A DNA stretch of 64,000 nucleotides from Haematospirillum sp. H4485. Lineage in GTDB: Bacteria > Pseudomonadota > Alphaproteobacteria > Rhodospirillales > Rhodospirillaceae. The translations under genes were made by a program, and so were the position numbers. Location of the stretch: assembly GCF_012102745.1 (NCBI RefSeq), contig NZ_JAAVSY010000002.1:140376-204375 (forward strand), written 5' to 3'. Positions 16,949 through 27,400 of this stretch are shown here, one piece after another (position 1 is the first letter of the stretch; every line of letters starts with the position of its first letter). Under the pieces are notes generated by a model. The model saw only the letters and a program-made list of their open reading frames with translations, was not told where the DNA came from and did not search any database.

Positions 16949-17851
16949 TCAGCGGTTCTTTTCCGTCCGGGATTCCCCCGCCGCACCGTCAATGGATGGC
17001 GAGGTAAGGTCACTGATGACATCGGATACACCATAGTCAACCACCCGGACATACTCCAGACGGTCACGCTGGTAATAAGGCTTGATGCGGATCTCACCAT
17101 CGTTGACAGATGCCACAATACCTACCGGCAAACCCGGCGGAAAAACACCGGCCACGCCTGATGTGGCCACACGATCCCCTGGCACCACCGCCATCTGCCC
17201 GCGGGAAAACATCAGCCGCGGTCGGTCGGTATTATCGCCGGCCAGTATAGCACGCTGCCGGGCATTGCCGATCGCAACGGGAATCCGACTGTTGATATCG
17301 GTCAGAAGCAAAACGCGCGAAGCACGCCGCCCTGTTTCGATTACACGACCGACCAATCCCTCACCGGAAACAACGGCATGCCCCTTGGAAACTAATTCGC
17401 GGGCACCGGCCGTTACCAGGACAGAGTGCGCAAAAGCACCGCCAGTATCAGCCACAACGCGTGCGGATACAAATGTTGCCTGGGGACCGGGAACAAAATG
17501 CATCAGCTGGCGCAAGGATTCGTTTTCTGTCTCCAATACCCTGGCTGCTGTCTGCCAACGCAACAACCGCGCATTCTCGTCGCGCAAGCGGGCGTTTTCT
17601 TCCCGAATGGCAACCAATTCGCGGATATTGGCGGTCACAGCCGTGATAAAGGACGCAGGCTGGGACATCACATCCATAACCGGAACCAAGGCATCGGCTA
17701 CCCAGATCCTGACACTGCGGACAGCAACCGTATCCGCCTTGCCGACAAGCATCAGGGCAAACGACAGGATCACCAGAACGACAAAGGCAAAACGCCCGAA
17801 CAAGGTGCGCAGATGGCTCAGCCGTGTTGACGTCGGCGCAGATTGCTTCAC
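16949..17851 (-). CDS. mreC: Rod shape-determining protein MreC
   Basis: A protein of 300 aa with an N-terminal membrane segment (residues 20-40), a coiled coil (IRELVAIREENARLRDENAR region, about 90-125), and then the paired beta-barrel domains with KGHAVVSGEGLVGRVIETG and PGDRVATSGVAGVFPPGLPVG, both hallmarks of MreC. It links the cytoplasmic MreB filaments to periplasmic wall enzymes. It is second in the operon, 80 bases after mreB. Confidence 0.95.
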   Translation of the reverse strand: MKQSAPTSTRLSHLRTLFGRFAFVVLVILSFALMLVGKADTVAVRSVRIWVADALVPVMDVMSQPASFITAVTANIRELVAIREENARLRDENARLLRWQTAARVLETENESLRQLMHFVPGPQATFVSARVVADTGGAFAHSVLVTAGARELVSKGHAVVSGEGLVGRVIETGRRASRVLLLTDINSRIPVAIGNARQRAILAGDNTDRPRLMFSRGQMAVVPGDRVATSGVAGVFPPGLPVGIVASVNDGEIRIKPYYQRDRLEYVRVVDYGVSDVISDLTSPSIDGAAGESRTEKNR

Positions 17852-17930
17852 GTTCGGTCAGCCCCTGTTTGTGTTGCCGGCAGACTGTGGAAGTATAGCA
17901 CAGCTTCCCGGAATAGCACGACCAGAGCGC

Positions 17931-19391
<1,461 letters not shown>

Positions 19392-20111
19392 ATGACTGCC
19401 TTGTCCATCACACTTGCCCTGCGTCATACCCTCCAGGCAATTGCCCACGTCCCGAACCTTCTGGCGCACCTGATGCTGCCGGCACTGGCTGTCGCGACCC
19501 TGTCGGCTGGAATGCGGTTCAGCCTTGGACAGGAACACCCGGCGCTTGTAATCCCAAGCCTCCTGGAACTGTGGCTGGGGATCACGCTCAGCGCCAATAT
19601 GGCTCGCCTGGCTGTCCTGGGACCCGATGACCTAACCAATCCCGGTCGCGCAGCCTGGAATCTGGGCAGACGGGAACTGGTGGTTCTGGTGATGAACATG
19701 TTGGTTGCCGCACCCTTCTTTGTCAGCTTGGCTGTATTTGGAGCCATAGGAGCAGGATCCACCAACGCAGGCCCTGCAATGGGCATGCTGCTTGCCTTGG
19801 CTGTAGCTGGCGGAGCATGGGTTGCCCTGCGTCTCAGCCTGGCACCGGTTGCGGCTGCGCTGGACCTGCCGGCCCCGGCCAGGGTCAGCTGGCGCGCATC
19901 GGATGGCATAGTCCTGAAGCTGTTTCTGCTGGGACTGGCCTGCACGCCGGTACACCTGCCATGGTTTGCTCTTCAGGTCACGGAACCGGACTCAGTCCTG
20001 GCTGGAATGTTGGCCGGTATCCTGCAGGTCATGGCCATGACATTCAGCTGGCTGGCCTTGGGGTTTGCCTTCCGACAGGTCCGGGACCGGGAGGGACAGA
20101 CAGTATCCTGA
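19392..20111 (+). CDS. Polytopic membrane protein of unknown function
   Basis: A protein of 239 aa with about six hydrophobic segments, alanine- and leucine-rich. The order is a helix pair near residues 20-40 and 55-75, a loop with GPDDLTNPGRAAWNLGRREL, then segments at about 95-120, 128-150, 172-192 and 205-228. I see no transport or catalytic motif. The general look resembles uncharacterised alphaproteobacterial membrane proteins of the glycerophosphodiester-phosphodiesterase-membrane-domain type, but this is only an impression. It precedes the MFS transporter gene by 17 bases and is probably cotranscribed with it. Confidence 0.6.
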   Translation: MTALSITLALRHTLQAIAHVPNLLAHLMLPALAVATLSAGMRFSLGQEHPALVIPSLLELWLGITLSANMARLAVLGPDDLTNPGRAAWNLGRRELVVLVMNMLVAAPFFVSLAVFGAIGAGSTNAGPAMGMLLALAVAGGAWVALRLSLAPVAAALDLPAPARVSWRASDGIVLKLFLLGLACTPVHLPWFALQVTEPDSVLAGMLAGILQVMAMTFSWLALGFAFRQVRDREGQTVS

Positions 20112-20128
20112 TCCTGAAAGCATGACGT

Positions 20129-21421
20129 GTGCACGGACATGCGTCTGCGACCTTAAACACCAGCACAAGGGGGCCTGTTTTGGGGCATAAGACCATACTC
20201 AGCCTGGCGGGAATCTATCTCGTCATTTTCATCGACAGCCTGGGGGCCAGCCTGATCATCCCGATGCTGACCCCCATAGTCCATAACCCGGATATCGGGT
20301 TGATGGCCTCCGGAACCGAACACTATCGCAATATCCTGTATGGCGTGGCTCTGGGTGCCTTTTCCTTGGCCATGTTTTTTGGCTCCCCCCTGCTTGGCTC
20401 ACTGTCAGACAGCCTGGGACGCAAAAAGACCCTGCTGATCTGCCTGGCCGGTCTGGCAGCCAGCTATAGCCTGATGACCTTTGCCATCATGCTGAAAAGC
20501 GTGTGGCTGTTCATTGGCGGGCGACTGGTCGGTGGGTTTTTCTCCGGCAGCCTGCCGGTTGCCCAGGCTGCCATTATTGATGTCACCGAACCGGATCACC
20601 GCGCCCGCTTTATCGGCTACATCATGTTTGCAGTTTCCCTGGGGTATGTGATTGGCCCACTGGTTGGCGGGTGGTTGAGCAATCCGGATATTACGCCCTG
20701 GTTCAGCCTGACAACGCCGTTTGTGTTTGTTGCCGTCCTGTCTGTGATCAACCTGCTGGCCCTGCTGCTGACCTTCAGGGACAGCAGCCATACAGGATCC
20801 GACCGTGTACCCTACCAGAACCCGGTTCGCACCCTTGCCGATGCCTTCCATTCCGACAGCGCCCGCACCTGCTGTATCCTGCTGCTGTTCATGCTGGTGG
20901 GGTGGAACACCTTTTTCCAGTTCATTGGTCTGTTTGTCACCCTGGAGCGGAACTTTGACCCACAGACGGTCAGTCATCTGGTTGCCTGGGCCGGTTTCGG
21001 CCTGGCCGTGTCTTTTCTGGTTCTGGTGGGCTTGGCCCTGAAATACATGAAGCCTGCCACCATGGTCTCACTGGCCCTGTTCCTCATGGCCCTGTGTATC
21101 GGGGGGGCTCTGTTTGTCTCCCACCCCTATGCACAGTATGCTCTGGCCACCATCGGGGCCTGTGGCTTCGGCCTGTCCTACAGCGGGCTGATGGCACGCC
21201 TGTCCGCCAGCTTCGATGCAGACCGGCAAGGCTCCATCATGGGGCTTGCTGCGGCAATTGCGGCCTTCAGCGCCGGCTTCTCGGCATTCTCTTTCGGAGC
21301 CATGGCCAATATCAGCCCCGGCGCCCCCCTTGCGGCGGCGCTGGCTTGCGTTGTTCTGGCCCTGTTGCTGAGCTGCCGGCCATCGCTGGATCCCGCGGCA
21401 ACCCTCCAGAGCCAACCTTGA
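20129..21421 (+). CDS. MFS transporter (TetA/drug-efflux type)
   Basis: A protein of 430 aa with twelve hydrophobic segments in the 6+6 arrangement of the major facilitator superfamily. Between helices 2 and 3 lies the motif GSLSDSLGRKKTLLI (family G-x-L-a-D-r-x-G-r-k/r-x-x-l), and helix 5 has the antiporter-like GYVIGPLVGGWL. This combination is typical of proton-coupled drug/metabolite exporters related to TetA. The start is a GTG at 20129; a TTG further in is possible, because the first 20 residues are not conserved-looking. It is in tandem with the preceding membrane-protein gene. The substrate cannot be deduced. Confidence 0.8.
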   Translation: MHGHASATLNTSTRGPVLGHKTILSLAGIYLVIFIDSLGASLIIPMLTPIVHNPDIGLMASGTEHYRNILYGVALGAFSLAMFFGSPLLGSLSDSLGRKKTLLICLAGLAASYSLMTFAIMLKSVWLFIGGRLVGGFFSGSLPVAQAAIIDVTEPDHRARFIGYIMFAVSLGYVIGPLVGGWLSNPDITPWFSLTTPFVFVAVLSVINLLALLLTFRDSSHTGSDRVPYQNPVRTLADAFHSDSARTCCILLLFMLVGWNTFFQFIGLFVTLERNFDPQTVSHLVAWAGFGLAVSFLVLVGLALKYMKPATMVSLALFLMALCIGGALFVSHPYAQYALATIGACGFGLSYSGLMARLSASFDADRQGSIMGLAAAIAAFSAGFSAFSFGAMANISPGAPLAAALACVVLALLLSCRPSLDPAATLQSQP

Positions 21422-21433
21422 TTCCACCCCGGG

Positions 21434-22393
21434 TCACAGCCCGGCTAACAGAGCTGCAGCCTGCTCGCACCACTGTCGGGAATCCTCCCCCGACAGGCGC
21501 AGGGTTGCCGGCAATTGATGCCGGAACCAGGTAACCTGCCGCTTGGCAAAGTTGCGGGTTGCCTGTTGGGCTGCATCAATCGCGGCTTCTTCCGACATTA
21601 CCTCATGCAACAACGCCCGCAGTTCCGGCACACCCAGTGCCTTCAGGACCGGGGCATCGGCAGGCAGCTCCATGGCATCCAGGGCCCGCACCTCGTCGCG
21701 TGCCCCCTGTTGCATCATCTGCACAAAACGCAGGTCACAACGCTGGTAGAGCCACGGACGTGCCGGATCCAGAATGATGGTCAGGACATCCGCATCAACA
21801 ACCGGCACCGGCGGTTCTTTCTGCCATGCGGTGATGGACCGTCCGGTTGCCTCCAGAACCTCCAGCGCCCGGATCTGTCTCTGGGTATCCCCCACCGACA
21901 GACGGGCCGCTGTTACGGGATCCCGCTCTGTCAGCAGGGCATGAAAGGCAATATTCCCGATGTCGTCCATCAGCGCCCGGGCCTGCACACGCACATCCCA
22001 TGGAACATCCGGTATCGGCGACAGCCCATGCACCAGGGCACGCAGGTACAAACCCGTTCCGCCGGTGACAACCGGCAGGATACCCTGCTCCCGGCATCGA
22101 ACAATCTCTTGCGCCGCCATATCGGCCCAGCGCGCTGCCGAACACACTTCGTCCCCACCAAGCACACCATACAGGCTGTGAGGAACGCTTTGCTCCTCTT
22201 CCACAGTCGGGCGGGCCGTGACCACGCGCAGTTCGCGGTACACCTGCATGGAGTCCGCATTGATAACGCAGCCACCAAAGCGATGAGCCAGATCCAGGGC
22301 CAAGGCAGACTTGCCGCTGGCTGTTGGCCCGGCGACCACCACCACGGCCCTGTCACGCTGCACAGAGCCCAATGCATCAATTACCCTTGCCAA
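21434..22393 (-). CDS. miaA: tRNA dimethylallyltransferase MiaA
   Basis: About 319 aa. Transfers dimethylallyl from DMAPP to N6 of A37 in tRNAs reading UNN codons. The P-loop GPTASGKSALALDLA, the tRNA/DMAPP-site motif INADSMQVYRELRVVTARP, the VVTGGTGLYLRALVHG segment, and the C-terminal RNFAKRQVTWFR are all present. The frame is open to an ATG at 22525, but that would overlap the divergent serB start and add 44 residues not usual in the family. I therefore favour the TTG at 22393, which has AGGAAAG seven bases upstream. This start needs experimental support. Confidence 0.9.
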   Translation of the reverse strand: MARVIDALGSVQRDRAVVVVAGPTASGKSALALDLAHRFGGCVINADSMQVYRELRVVTARPTVEEEQSVPHSLYGVLGGDEVCSAARWADMAAQEIVRCREQGILPVVTGGTGLYLRALVHGLSPIPDVPWDVRVQARALMDDIGNIAFHALLTERDPVTAARLSVGDTQRQIRALEVLEATGRSITAWQKEPPVPVVDADVLTIILDPARPWLYQRCDLRFVQMMQQGARDEVRALDAMELPADAPVLKALGVPELRALLHEVMSEEAAIDAAQQATRNFAKRQVTWFRHQLPATLRLSGEDSRQWCEQAAALLAGL

Positions 22394-22506
22394 CTGTCTT
22401 TCCTGCCTCGTAATACCTGTATCCGGATGACATACCGGGGCAAAAACCCCGGCTTCCGCGCCGGCATTCTGACCGCCTGTTCTCTTCCTTGCAAGGGCTG
22501 CCAAAA

Positions 22507-23442
22507 ATGGATTGTGTACTGACACTCATCGCCCCCGAAGCCGGTCAGTTGAGCCCGGACATGGTAAACACCGCGCGTGCCGCCCTGCGCAGCCGCCATG
22601 CCGAAACCGGGCGCCCGGAATGGCTGGCAAAGGAAGAAGCGTGCGACATTCCCTTTAGCGCCATCGACCCCAGCCTGGCCGATGCCGCTGTTCGCCACGT
22701 CCTGCAGGGGTACCAGCTTGACTGCATCAGCCAGCGCACGGAACACCGCCGCAAGATGCTTCTGGTCGCCGACATGGACTCCACCATCATTACCGGGGAA
22801 ACGCTGGATGATCTGGCCGCCTTTGCCGGTGTCCAAGACAGGATCACGGCTATCACGGCCAAAGCCATGCGGGGCGAACTGGACTTTGAGGCCGCCCTGG
22901 AAGAACGCGTGGCCATGCTGCGCGGCCTGCCGGTCAGCACCCTGGAACAGACATGGCAGGCCATCACCCTGACCCCGGGTGCCCGCACATTGGTACAAAC
23001 CATGCGGGCCCACGGGGCTTATTGCCTTCTGGCTTCGGGGGGATTCACGTTCTTCACAGAACGGGTTGCCCGGACCTGCGGCTTTGACGAACACCAGGGC
23101 AATACCCTTGATCTGGACGGGCAAGCCCTGGCCGGAACCGTCGCGTACCCGATCCTGAATCAGGGAACCAAGCTCCGCCTGCTGATGGAACGCGCCGGCG
23201 CACGGCACATCCCCCTCAGCGCCACAGCGGCAATCGGGGATGGCGCCAACGACATCCCCATGCTGAAAGCCGCCGGCCTTGGCATTGCCTGGCGGGCAAA
23301 GCCCCTGGTCCACAACAGCACGGCGTTCCGGCTGGATTACTGCGACCTGACCGGGCTGTTGTATGCCCAAGGGTATCGCAAGGACCAGATACAGGAAAAC
23401 AGCAACCCCGGTTGCGAAGCAACCCTCACTGATATAGCGTGA
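22507..23442 (+). CDS. serB: Phosphoserine phosphatase SerB
   Basis: A protein of 311 aa of the HAD superfamily that catalyses the last step of serine synthesis from O-phosphoserine. An N-terminal ACT-like segment of about 90 residues precedes the catalytic core. The core has DMDST (nucleophile and acid/base aspartates, in LLVADMDSTIITGETLDD), LLASGGFTFF (motif II serine region), the motif III lysine in NQGTKLRLL, and AIGDGANDIPML (motif IV). The start MDCVLTLIAP has AAGGG upstream. It is divergent from miaA. Confidence 0.93.
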   Translation: MDCVLTLIAPEAGQLSPDMVNTARAALRSRHAETGRPEWLAKEEACDIPFSAIDPSLADAAVRHVLQGYQLDCISQRTEHRRKMLLVADMDSTIITGETLDDLAAFAGVQDRITAITAKAMRGELDFEAALEERVAMLRGLPVSTLEQTWQAITLTPGARTLVQTMRAHGAYCLLASGGFTFFTERVARTCGFDEHQGNTLDLDGQALAGTVAYPILNQGTKLRLLMERAGARHIPLSATAAIGDGANDIPMLKAAGLGIAWRAKPLVHNSTAFRLDYCDLTGLLYAQGYRKDQIQENSNPGCEATLTDIA

Positions 23443-23484
23443 CAGGTGGGATTGAACAGGGGACCGGGGGGCGACCGCATATCC

Positions 23485-24945
23485 ATGAAAGCCGGGATAC
23501 TCATCGTTGAAGATGATCCCCTGATGGCGGAACGCTATGCCGGTGATCTTGCGGCATGGGAAACCCGTGTGGCCGAAACCGGCAGGCAGGCCATGGATAT
23601 CCTGTCACAATCCCCGCCGGATGCCGTGGTTCTGGATGTCAACCTCCCGGATATGAACGGGCTTGAAATCCTGCGCCATATTCGCGGCAACGGCATGCCA
23701 TGCGGTGTCGTGGTTGTAACGTCACAAGCCTCGGTTCGTCTGGCTGTCGAGGCTCTCCAGGCCGGGGCCGACGACTTTCTGGTCAAACCTTTTCCACCTG
23801 AACGCCTGCAGGTTACGGTCGGCAATGTCATTGCCAAACAAAAGCTCAGCACAAAGGTCGAGCAGCTGACCGAACAGCTCCAGCCTGAACCACCGGGGCA
23901 ATGGGGTGGATTTATCGGGTCATCGGCCGCCATCCGGGGCGTATACCGGATGATCGAGGCCGCAGCCCCGTCACGCGCCACCGTCTTTATCACCGGCGAA
24001 AGCGGCACCGGCAAGGAACTCTGCGCGGAAGCCATTCACAGGGCCAGCCCACGTCGCAACGGGCCGTTTGTGGCTGTCAACTGTGCCGCCATCCCCCGGG
24101 ACCTGATGGAAAGCGAGCTGTTCGGACACCTGAAAGGGGCCTTTACCGGGGCCATCGCAACCCGGGACGGTGCCGCAAGCCAGGCTGACGGCGGCACGCT
24201 GTTCCTGGATGAAATCGGGGAAATGGACATCAACCTTCAGGGAAAGCTGCTGCGCTTTCTCCAGACGGGAATGGTCCAGAAGGTCGGGGCCGACAAGGCG
24301 CAAAAGGTTGATATTCGCGTTATCTGCGCCACCAATCGGGACCCCTTGAAGGAAGTGGAGGAAGGACGGTTCCGCGAGGACCTGTACTATCGCCTGCACG
24401 TTATCCCGATCCATCTGCCTCCCCTGCGGGAACGGGACGGCGATGCGCTGGAAATTGCCCAGGCCCTGCTGCTGCGCCTGGCGGCCGAGGAAAACAAGCC
24501 CTTCCACCGCATTGCCCGCCCGGCCGCCCTGGCGATTGCTGGACATGACTGGCCCGGGAACGTGCGACAGCTTGAAAACGTTTTGCGCAGCGCCATTGTC
24601 CTGCATACGGGGGAAGAGCTGACCCTGGACATGCTCCCCGAGCAACTACAGGCTGAAGCAAAGGCAAACCCCGGACCAGCCGCCCTGGCCATTCTGGGCA
24701 ATACGGTTGCCGCCACATCCAGTGCCCTGAAAGCAGCGATCCTGCACAATCACGATGCAGGCCATCCTGATGCAGGCAATGGTCCGGGTCATCTGAAGCC
24801 TCTGTGGCTGATCGAGAAAGAGGCAATTGAGTCCGCAATCCATGTGTGCGGGGGCAACATCCCGCGTGCCGCTGCGCTGCTGGAAATCAGTCCGTCCACC
24901 ATTTATCGCAAAAAGATCAGCTGGGCCGAGAAACAACCGAATTAA
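23485..24945 (+). CDS. Sigma-54-dependent response regulator (NtrC/LuxO type)
   Basis: A protein of 486 aa from the ATG at 23485; the frame opens at 23446 but the receiver begins at MKAGILIVEDDP. Receiver domain 1-120 has acidic pair D10/D11, phospho-acceptor D51 (VVLDVNLPDMNG), the conserved Thr (VVVTSQAS) and Lys (FLVKPF). The AAA+ domain (about 135-370) has Walker A GESGTGKEL, the sigma-54 contact loop GAFTGA, and Walker B GTLFLDEIGEMD. A Fis-type helix-turn-helix closes the protein (GNIPRAAALLEISPSTIYRK). It activates RpoN-dependent promoters when phosphorylated. The stop codon overlaps that of the convergent sensor kinase within the palindrome TTAA. The pair is presumably cognate, although the kinase is unusual. 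Confidence 0.9.
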   Translation: MKAGILIVEDDPLMAERYAGDLAAWETRVAETGRQAMDILSQSPPDAVVLDVNLPDMNGLEILRHIRGNGMPCGVVVVTSQASVRLAVEALQAGADDFLVKPFPPERLQVTVGNVIAKQKLSTKVEQLTEQLQPEPPGQWGGFIGSSAAIRGVYRMIEAAAPSRATVFITGESGTGKELCAEAIHRASPRRNGPFVAVNCAAIPRDLMESELFGHLKGAFTGAIATRDGAASQADGGTLFLDEIGEMDINLQGKLLRFLQTGMVQKVGADKAQKVDIRVICATNRDPLKEVEEGRFREDLYYRLHVIPIHLPPLRERDGDALEIAQALLLRLAAEENKPFHRIARPAALAIAGHDWPGNVRQLENVLRSAIVLHTGEELTLDMLPEQLQAEAKANPGPAALAILGNTVAATSSALKAAILHNHDAGHPDAGNGPGHLKPLWLIEKEAIESAIHVCGGNIPRAAALLEISPSTIYRKKISWAEKQPN

Positions 24946-27167
24946 GGGGACAGGTAACCGGGGCTTGCCTCTTGCAACACCCTCTGCGGCTCAGAGGCAG
25001 AAACAGGATCGTGCAATGGAAGCGTAAAATGGACGGCACTGTCCTGCCCATCCGGATCCAGACCACCTGACGGATCAATCCACAAGCGGCCACCATAGTT
25101 TTCAACGATACGGCGGCACAGCGACAGCCCGATACCACCGGCTGTCACCACGGGGCGGGTGTCATCACCATGTGGAGCCACATCATGATGCGTACTGATC
25201 GGCGCAGCATGCCCGTTGTAGGCAACAACACATTCACAGAAAGCCCCGGCCTGCAAAACACGGATCACAATCTTCAGCGCATGCTGCGGATCCCGGCTGT
25301 CGAGAATATGAAACAGCACATTACGGAACAGCCCGGCCACAGGCTCGGGATGTGCAGCAACCGACGGCAGGCGACCATCAACGGACAGTACGGCCCCACA
25401 CTCCTCAAGAACCGGTCCAAGTCCCCTGGAAACCCGTGCAACCACATCCCACAGGGGTACGGGCTCGCATGCGCCACCACAGCCAATCCGGGAATAGTCG
25501 AGAAGCTCTGCAATCATGCGCTCCATGCGCCGCCCGCCCTCGGCAACACGCCCCATGTCGCTGCGGAATGACTCATCAAGCAGATCACCGGCCCTGTGGC
25601 CAATCTGCTGCAGGCCATTGACCATCGCACGCAAAGGATCCTGCAAGTCATGGGCAATGCTGTGGGCAAACTGTTCCAGTTCGCGGTTTGAACGTTCCAG
25701 ATCATCGATCAACAAACGCAAACGATTTTCATAATGCTTGCGATCCGTAATGTCTGCCAAGCCGACCAATGCAATGGCACGACCATCCAGCGCACCGGTA
25801 CGGGCGGATACCAAGGCCCAGAACGGTGGCGCCGCAACACGACGGAACTGCATGTCCAGACGCTCCACCGCGTCATTGTTACGTAAACGGGACAACACAT
25901 CCGAGACCGCTTCGTGACTGACCCACAAATCCTCGGCCATTACACCGGACAAGCCATCGCACCGGATCCCGAACAGGTCGGCAGCAGCAGCATTAACGCG
26001 GGAAACAAGACCCGAGGTCAGATCAACCAGCATGAAAGGGGCGGGCGAAATATCCAGCAGATATTCCAGCTGCTGTCGGCCACGCAGGGCATTCTGCTCG
26101 CTGTCCTTCAAATTCCCCAGGGCACAGGACAAACGTTGAACCGCCTCCCCAATCACCTGGAACTCTTTCAGTGATGCCGGTTCCTGCATGGGAAGAGGAT
26201 CCCCGCTGTAAATCGCATCCAGGGCTTCACGGGCACGAACAGCCGGTCGCACAACATGCCGCAGCAACAAAAGCCCGCCCACAAGGATCAGAACCAAGGA
26301 TCCACACACTAGGACAGAGCCCATGATGATGCCCTGCCATCCAGCCTCGACAATCGCCGCAGCACTGTTCCGGACCGTATTTGCAGCCGCCCTGGACAGA
26401 TTTGCCGTCATATGCTCCAGCGACATACGCGTCTGGCTGGCCTCCTTGTCAGCCTGCACCAAGACCGCCAGCTGTTCGCGGCGCAGATCAACCACCGACA
26501 GGATATCATGCAGCAGACTGGTGGCAATTTCAGGACATTCCAGACATGGAGAAGACCCTTTGTAGAGAGCAAGCAAACGGTTGCGGGCGGCAGAAATATG
26601 AACCTGAAGAGCTTGCAGCCGGTCAATGTCCTGCTCGACCTCCACACGGGCCAACAATGACTGCAGTTCCAGCATGATCTGTGACCAGAGGGCATTGACA
26701 GGGCGGACAGGAATGATGACTTCGACCAGCCGCACCTGAATACCAACCCGTTGCACCGCCAATGTATCGGCAAGATCACGCAGATAGGCACTGCGCCGAA
26801 TGGCAGACAGCGCTGTATCCAGACAAGCCATACTGTCCACGCCGGCAAGGGGAGCAAAACGGACAGCCGTTCTTTCTGCCGTCAGCAAAGCCTTGTCGCG
26901 ACGGACAGGATCATTGGTTCCCAGAACCACTTCGGCTGTTCTGGCCAGTTCCGCCGCCAGTACAGCCAGTGTCTGTTGCCCCAGAACTTCCGGGATAATA
27001 CGCCCCTCTGTTTCTTCAGCCAAGGATATGGTACGGCTGAAGGCCAGAAGAATAGCCAGCGACGCACCGGCAACCGTCACCAGCATCACAATGCTGGCGA
27101 CCATAACAACGGAACGAAGGCTCATCCCCTTCAGGGGAAAGGCAGGCGAAGCCGAAGACGGGAACAT
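24942..27167 (-). CDS. Membrane sensor histidine kinase with degenerate ATPase motifs
   Basis: A protein of 741 aa. A first membrane helix at about residues 18-42, a largely helical periplasmic region to about 275, and a second helix (about 278-305) followed by a HAMP-like segment. A PAS domain spans about 355-475 (ISPAPFMLVDLTSGLVSRVN). The dimerisation helix carries the phospho-accepting His in FAHSIAHDLQDPLRAM. In the ATP-binding domain the G2 box is normal (GGIGLSLCRRIVENYGG). However, the N box reads FRNVLFHILDSRD, with His where the Mg-binding Asn is expected, and the G1 box reads AYNGHAAP instead of D-N-G-x-G. Reduced or lost kinase activity is likely; a phosphatase or purely regulatory role toward the neighbouring regulator is possible. 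Confidence 0.85.
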   Translation of the reverse strand: MFPSSASPAFPLKGMSLRSVVMVASIVMLVTVAGASLAILLAFSRTISLAEETEGRIIPEVLGQQTLAVLAAELARTAEVVLGTNDPVRRDKALLTAERTAVRFAPLAGVDSMACLDTALSAIRRSAYLRDLADTLAVQRVGIQVRLVEVIIPVRPVNALWSQIMLELQSLLARVEVEQDIDRLQALQVHISAARNRLLALYKGSSPCLECPEIATSLLHDILSVVDLRREQLAVLVQADKEASQTRMSLEHMTANLSRAAANTVRNSAAAIVEAGWQGIIMGSVLVCGSLVLILVGGLLLLRHVVRPAVRAREALDAIYSGDPLPMQEPASLKEFQVIGEAVQRLSCALGNLKDSEQNALRGRQQLEYLLDISPAPFMLVDLTSGLVSRVNAAAADLFGIRCDGLSGVMAEDLWVSHEAVSDVLSRLRNNDAVERLDMQFRRVAAPPFWALVSARTGALDGRAIALVGLADITDRKHYENRLRLLIDDLERSNRELEQFAHSIAHDLQDPLRAMVNGLQQIGHRAGDLLDESFRSDMGRVAEGGRRMERMIAELLDYSRIGCGGACEPVPLWDVVARVSRGLGPVLEECGAVLSVDGRLPSVAAHPEPVAGLFRNVLFHILDSRDPQHALKIVIRVLQAGAFCECVVAYNGHAAPISTHHDVAPHGDDTRPVVTAGGIGLSLCRRIVENYGGRLWIDPSGGLDPDGQDSAVHFTLPLHDPVSASEPQRVLQEASPGYLSP

Positions 27168-27400
27168 GTCACACCCTGCTTACGGGGTACAGCCAAACCC
27201 CGGGCATCCTGTCAACAAACAGGCCCGGAACTGACTTGAATTGTTGCACTTTATCAGCTTCTTGACCATCCTTCCACAGTCCATACCGCAACAGCCACAT
27301 GGAGTCTGCAGGCGCTATCCGGCCTCCGGATCTATCATTGACACAAGCCCCGGCATGCAACACCAACGGCCATAATGATCGCGTCAGGAACAGGTGCATA

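Noticed and set aside
22394..22525. Long N-terminal extension of MiaA
   Set aside because: It would overlap the divergent serB start and its residues are not part of the conserved MiaA fold; a TTG with a good upstream site gives the usual length.
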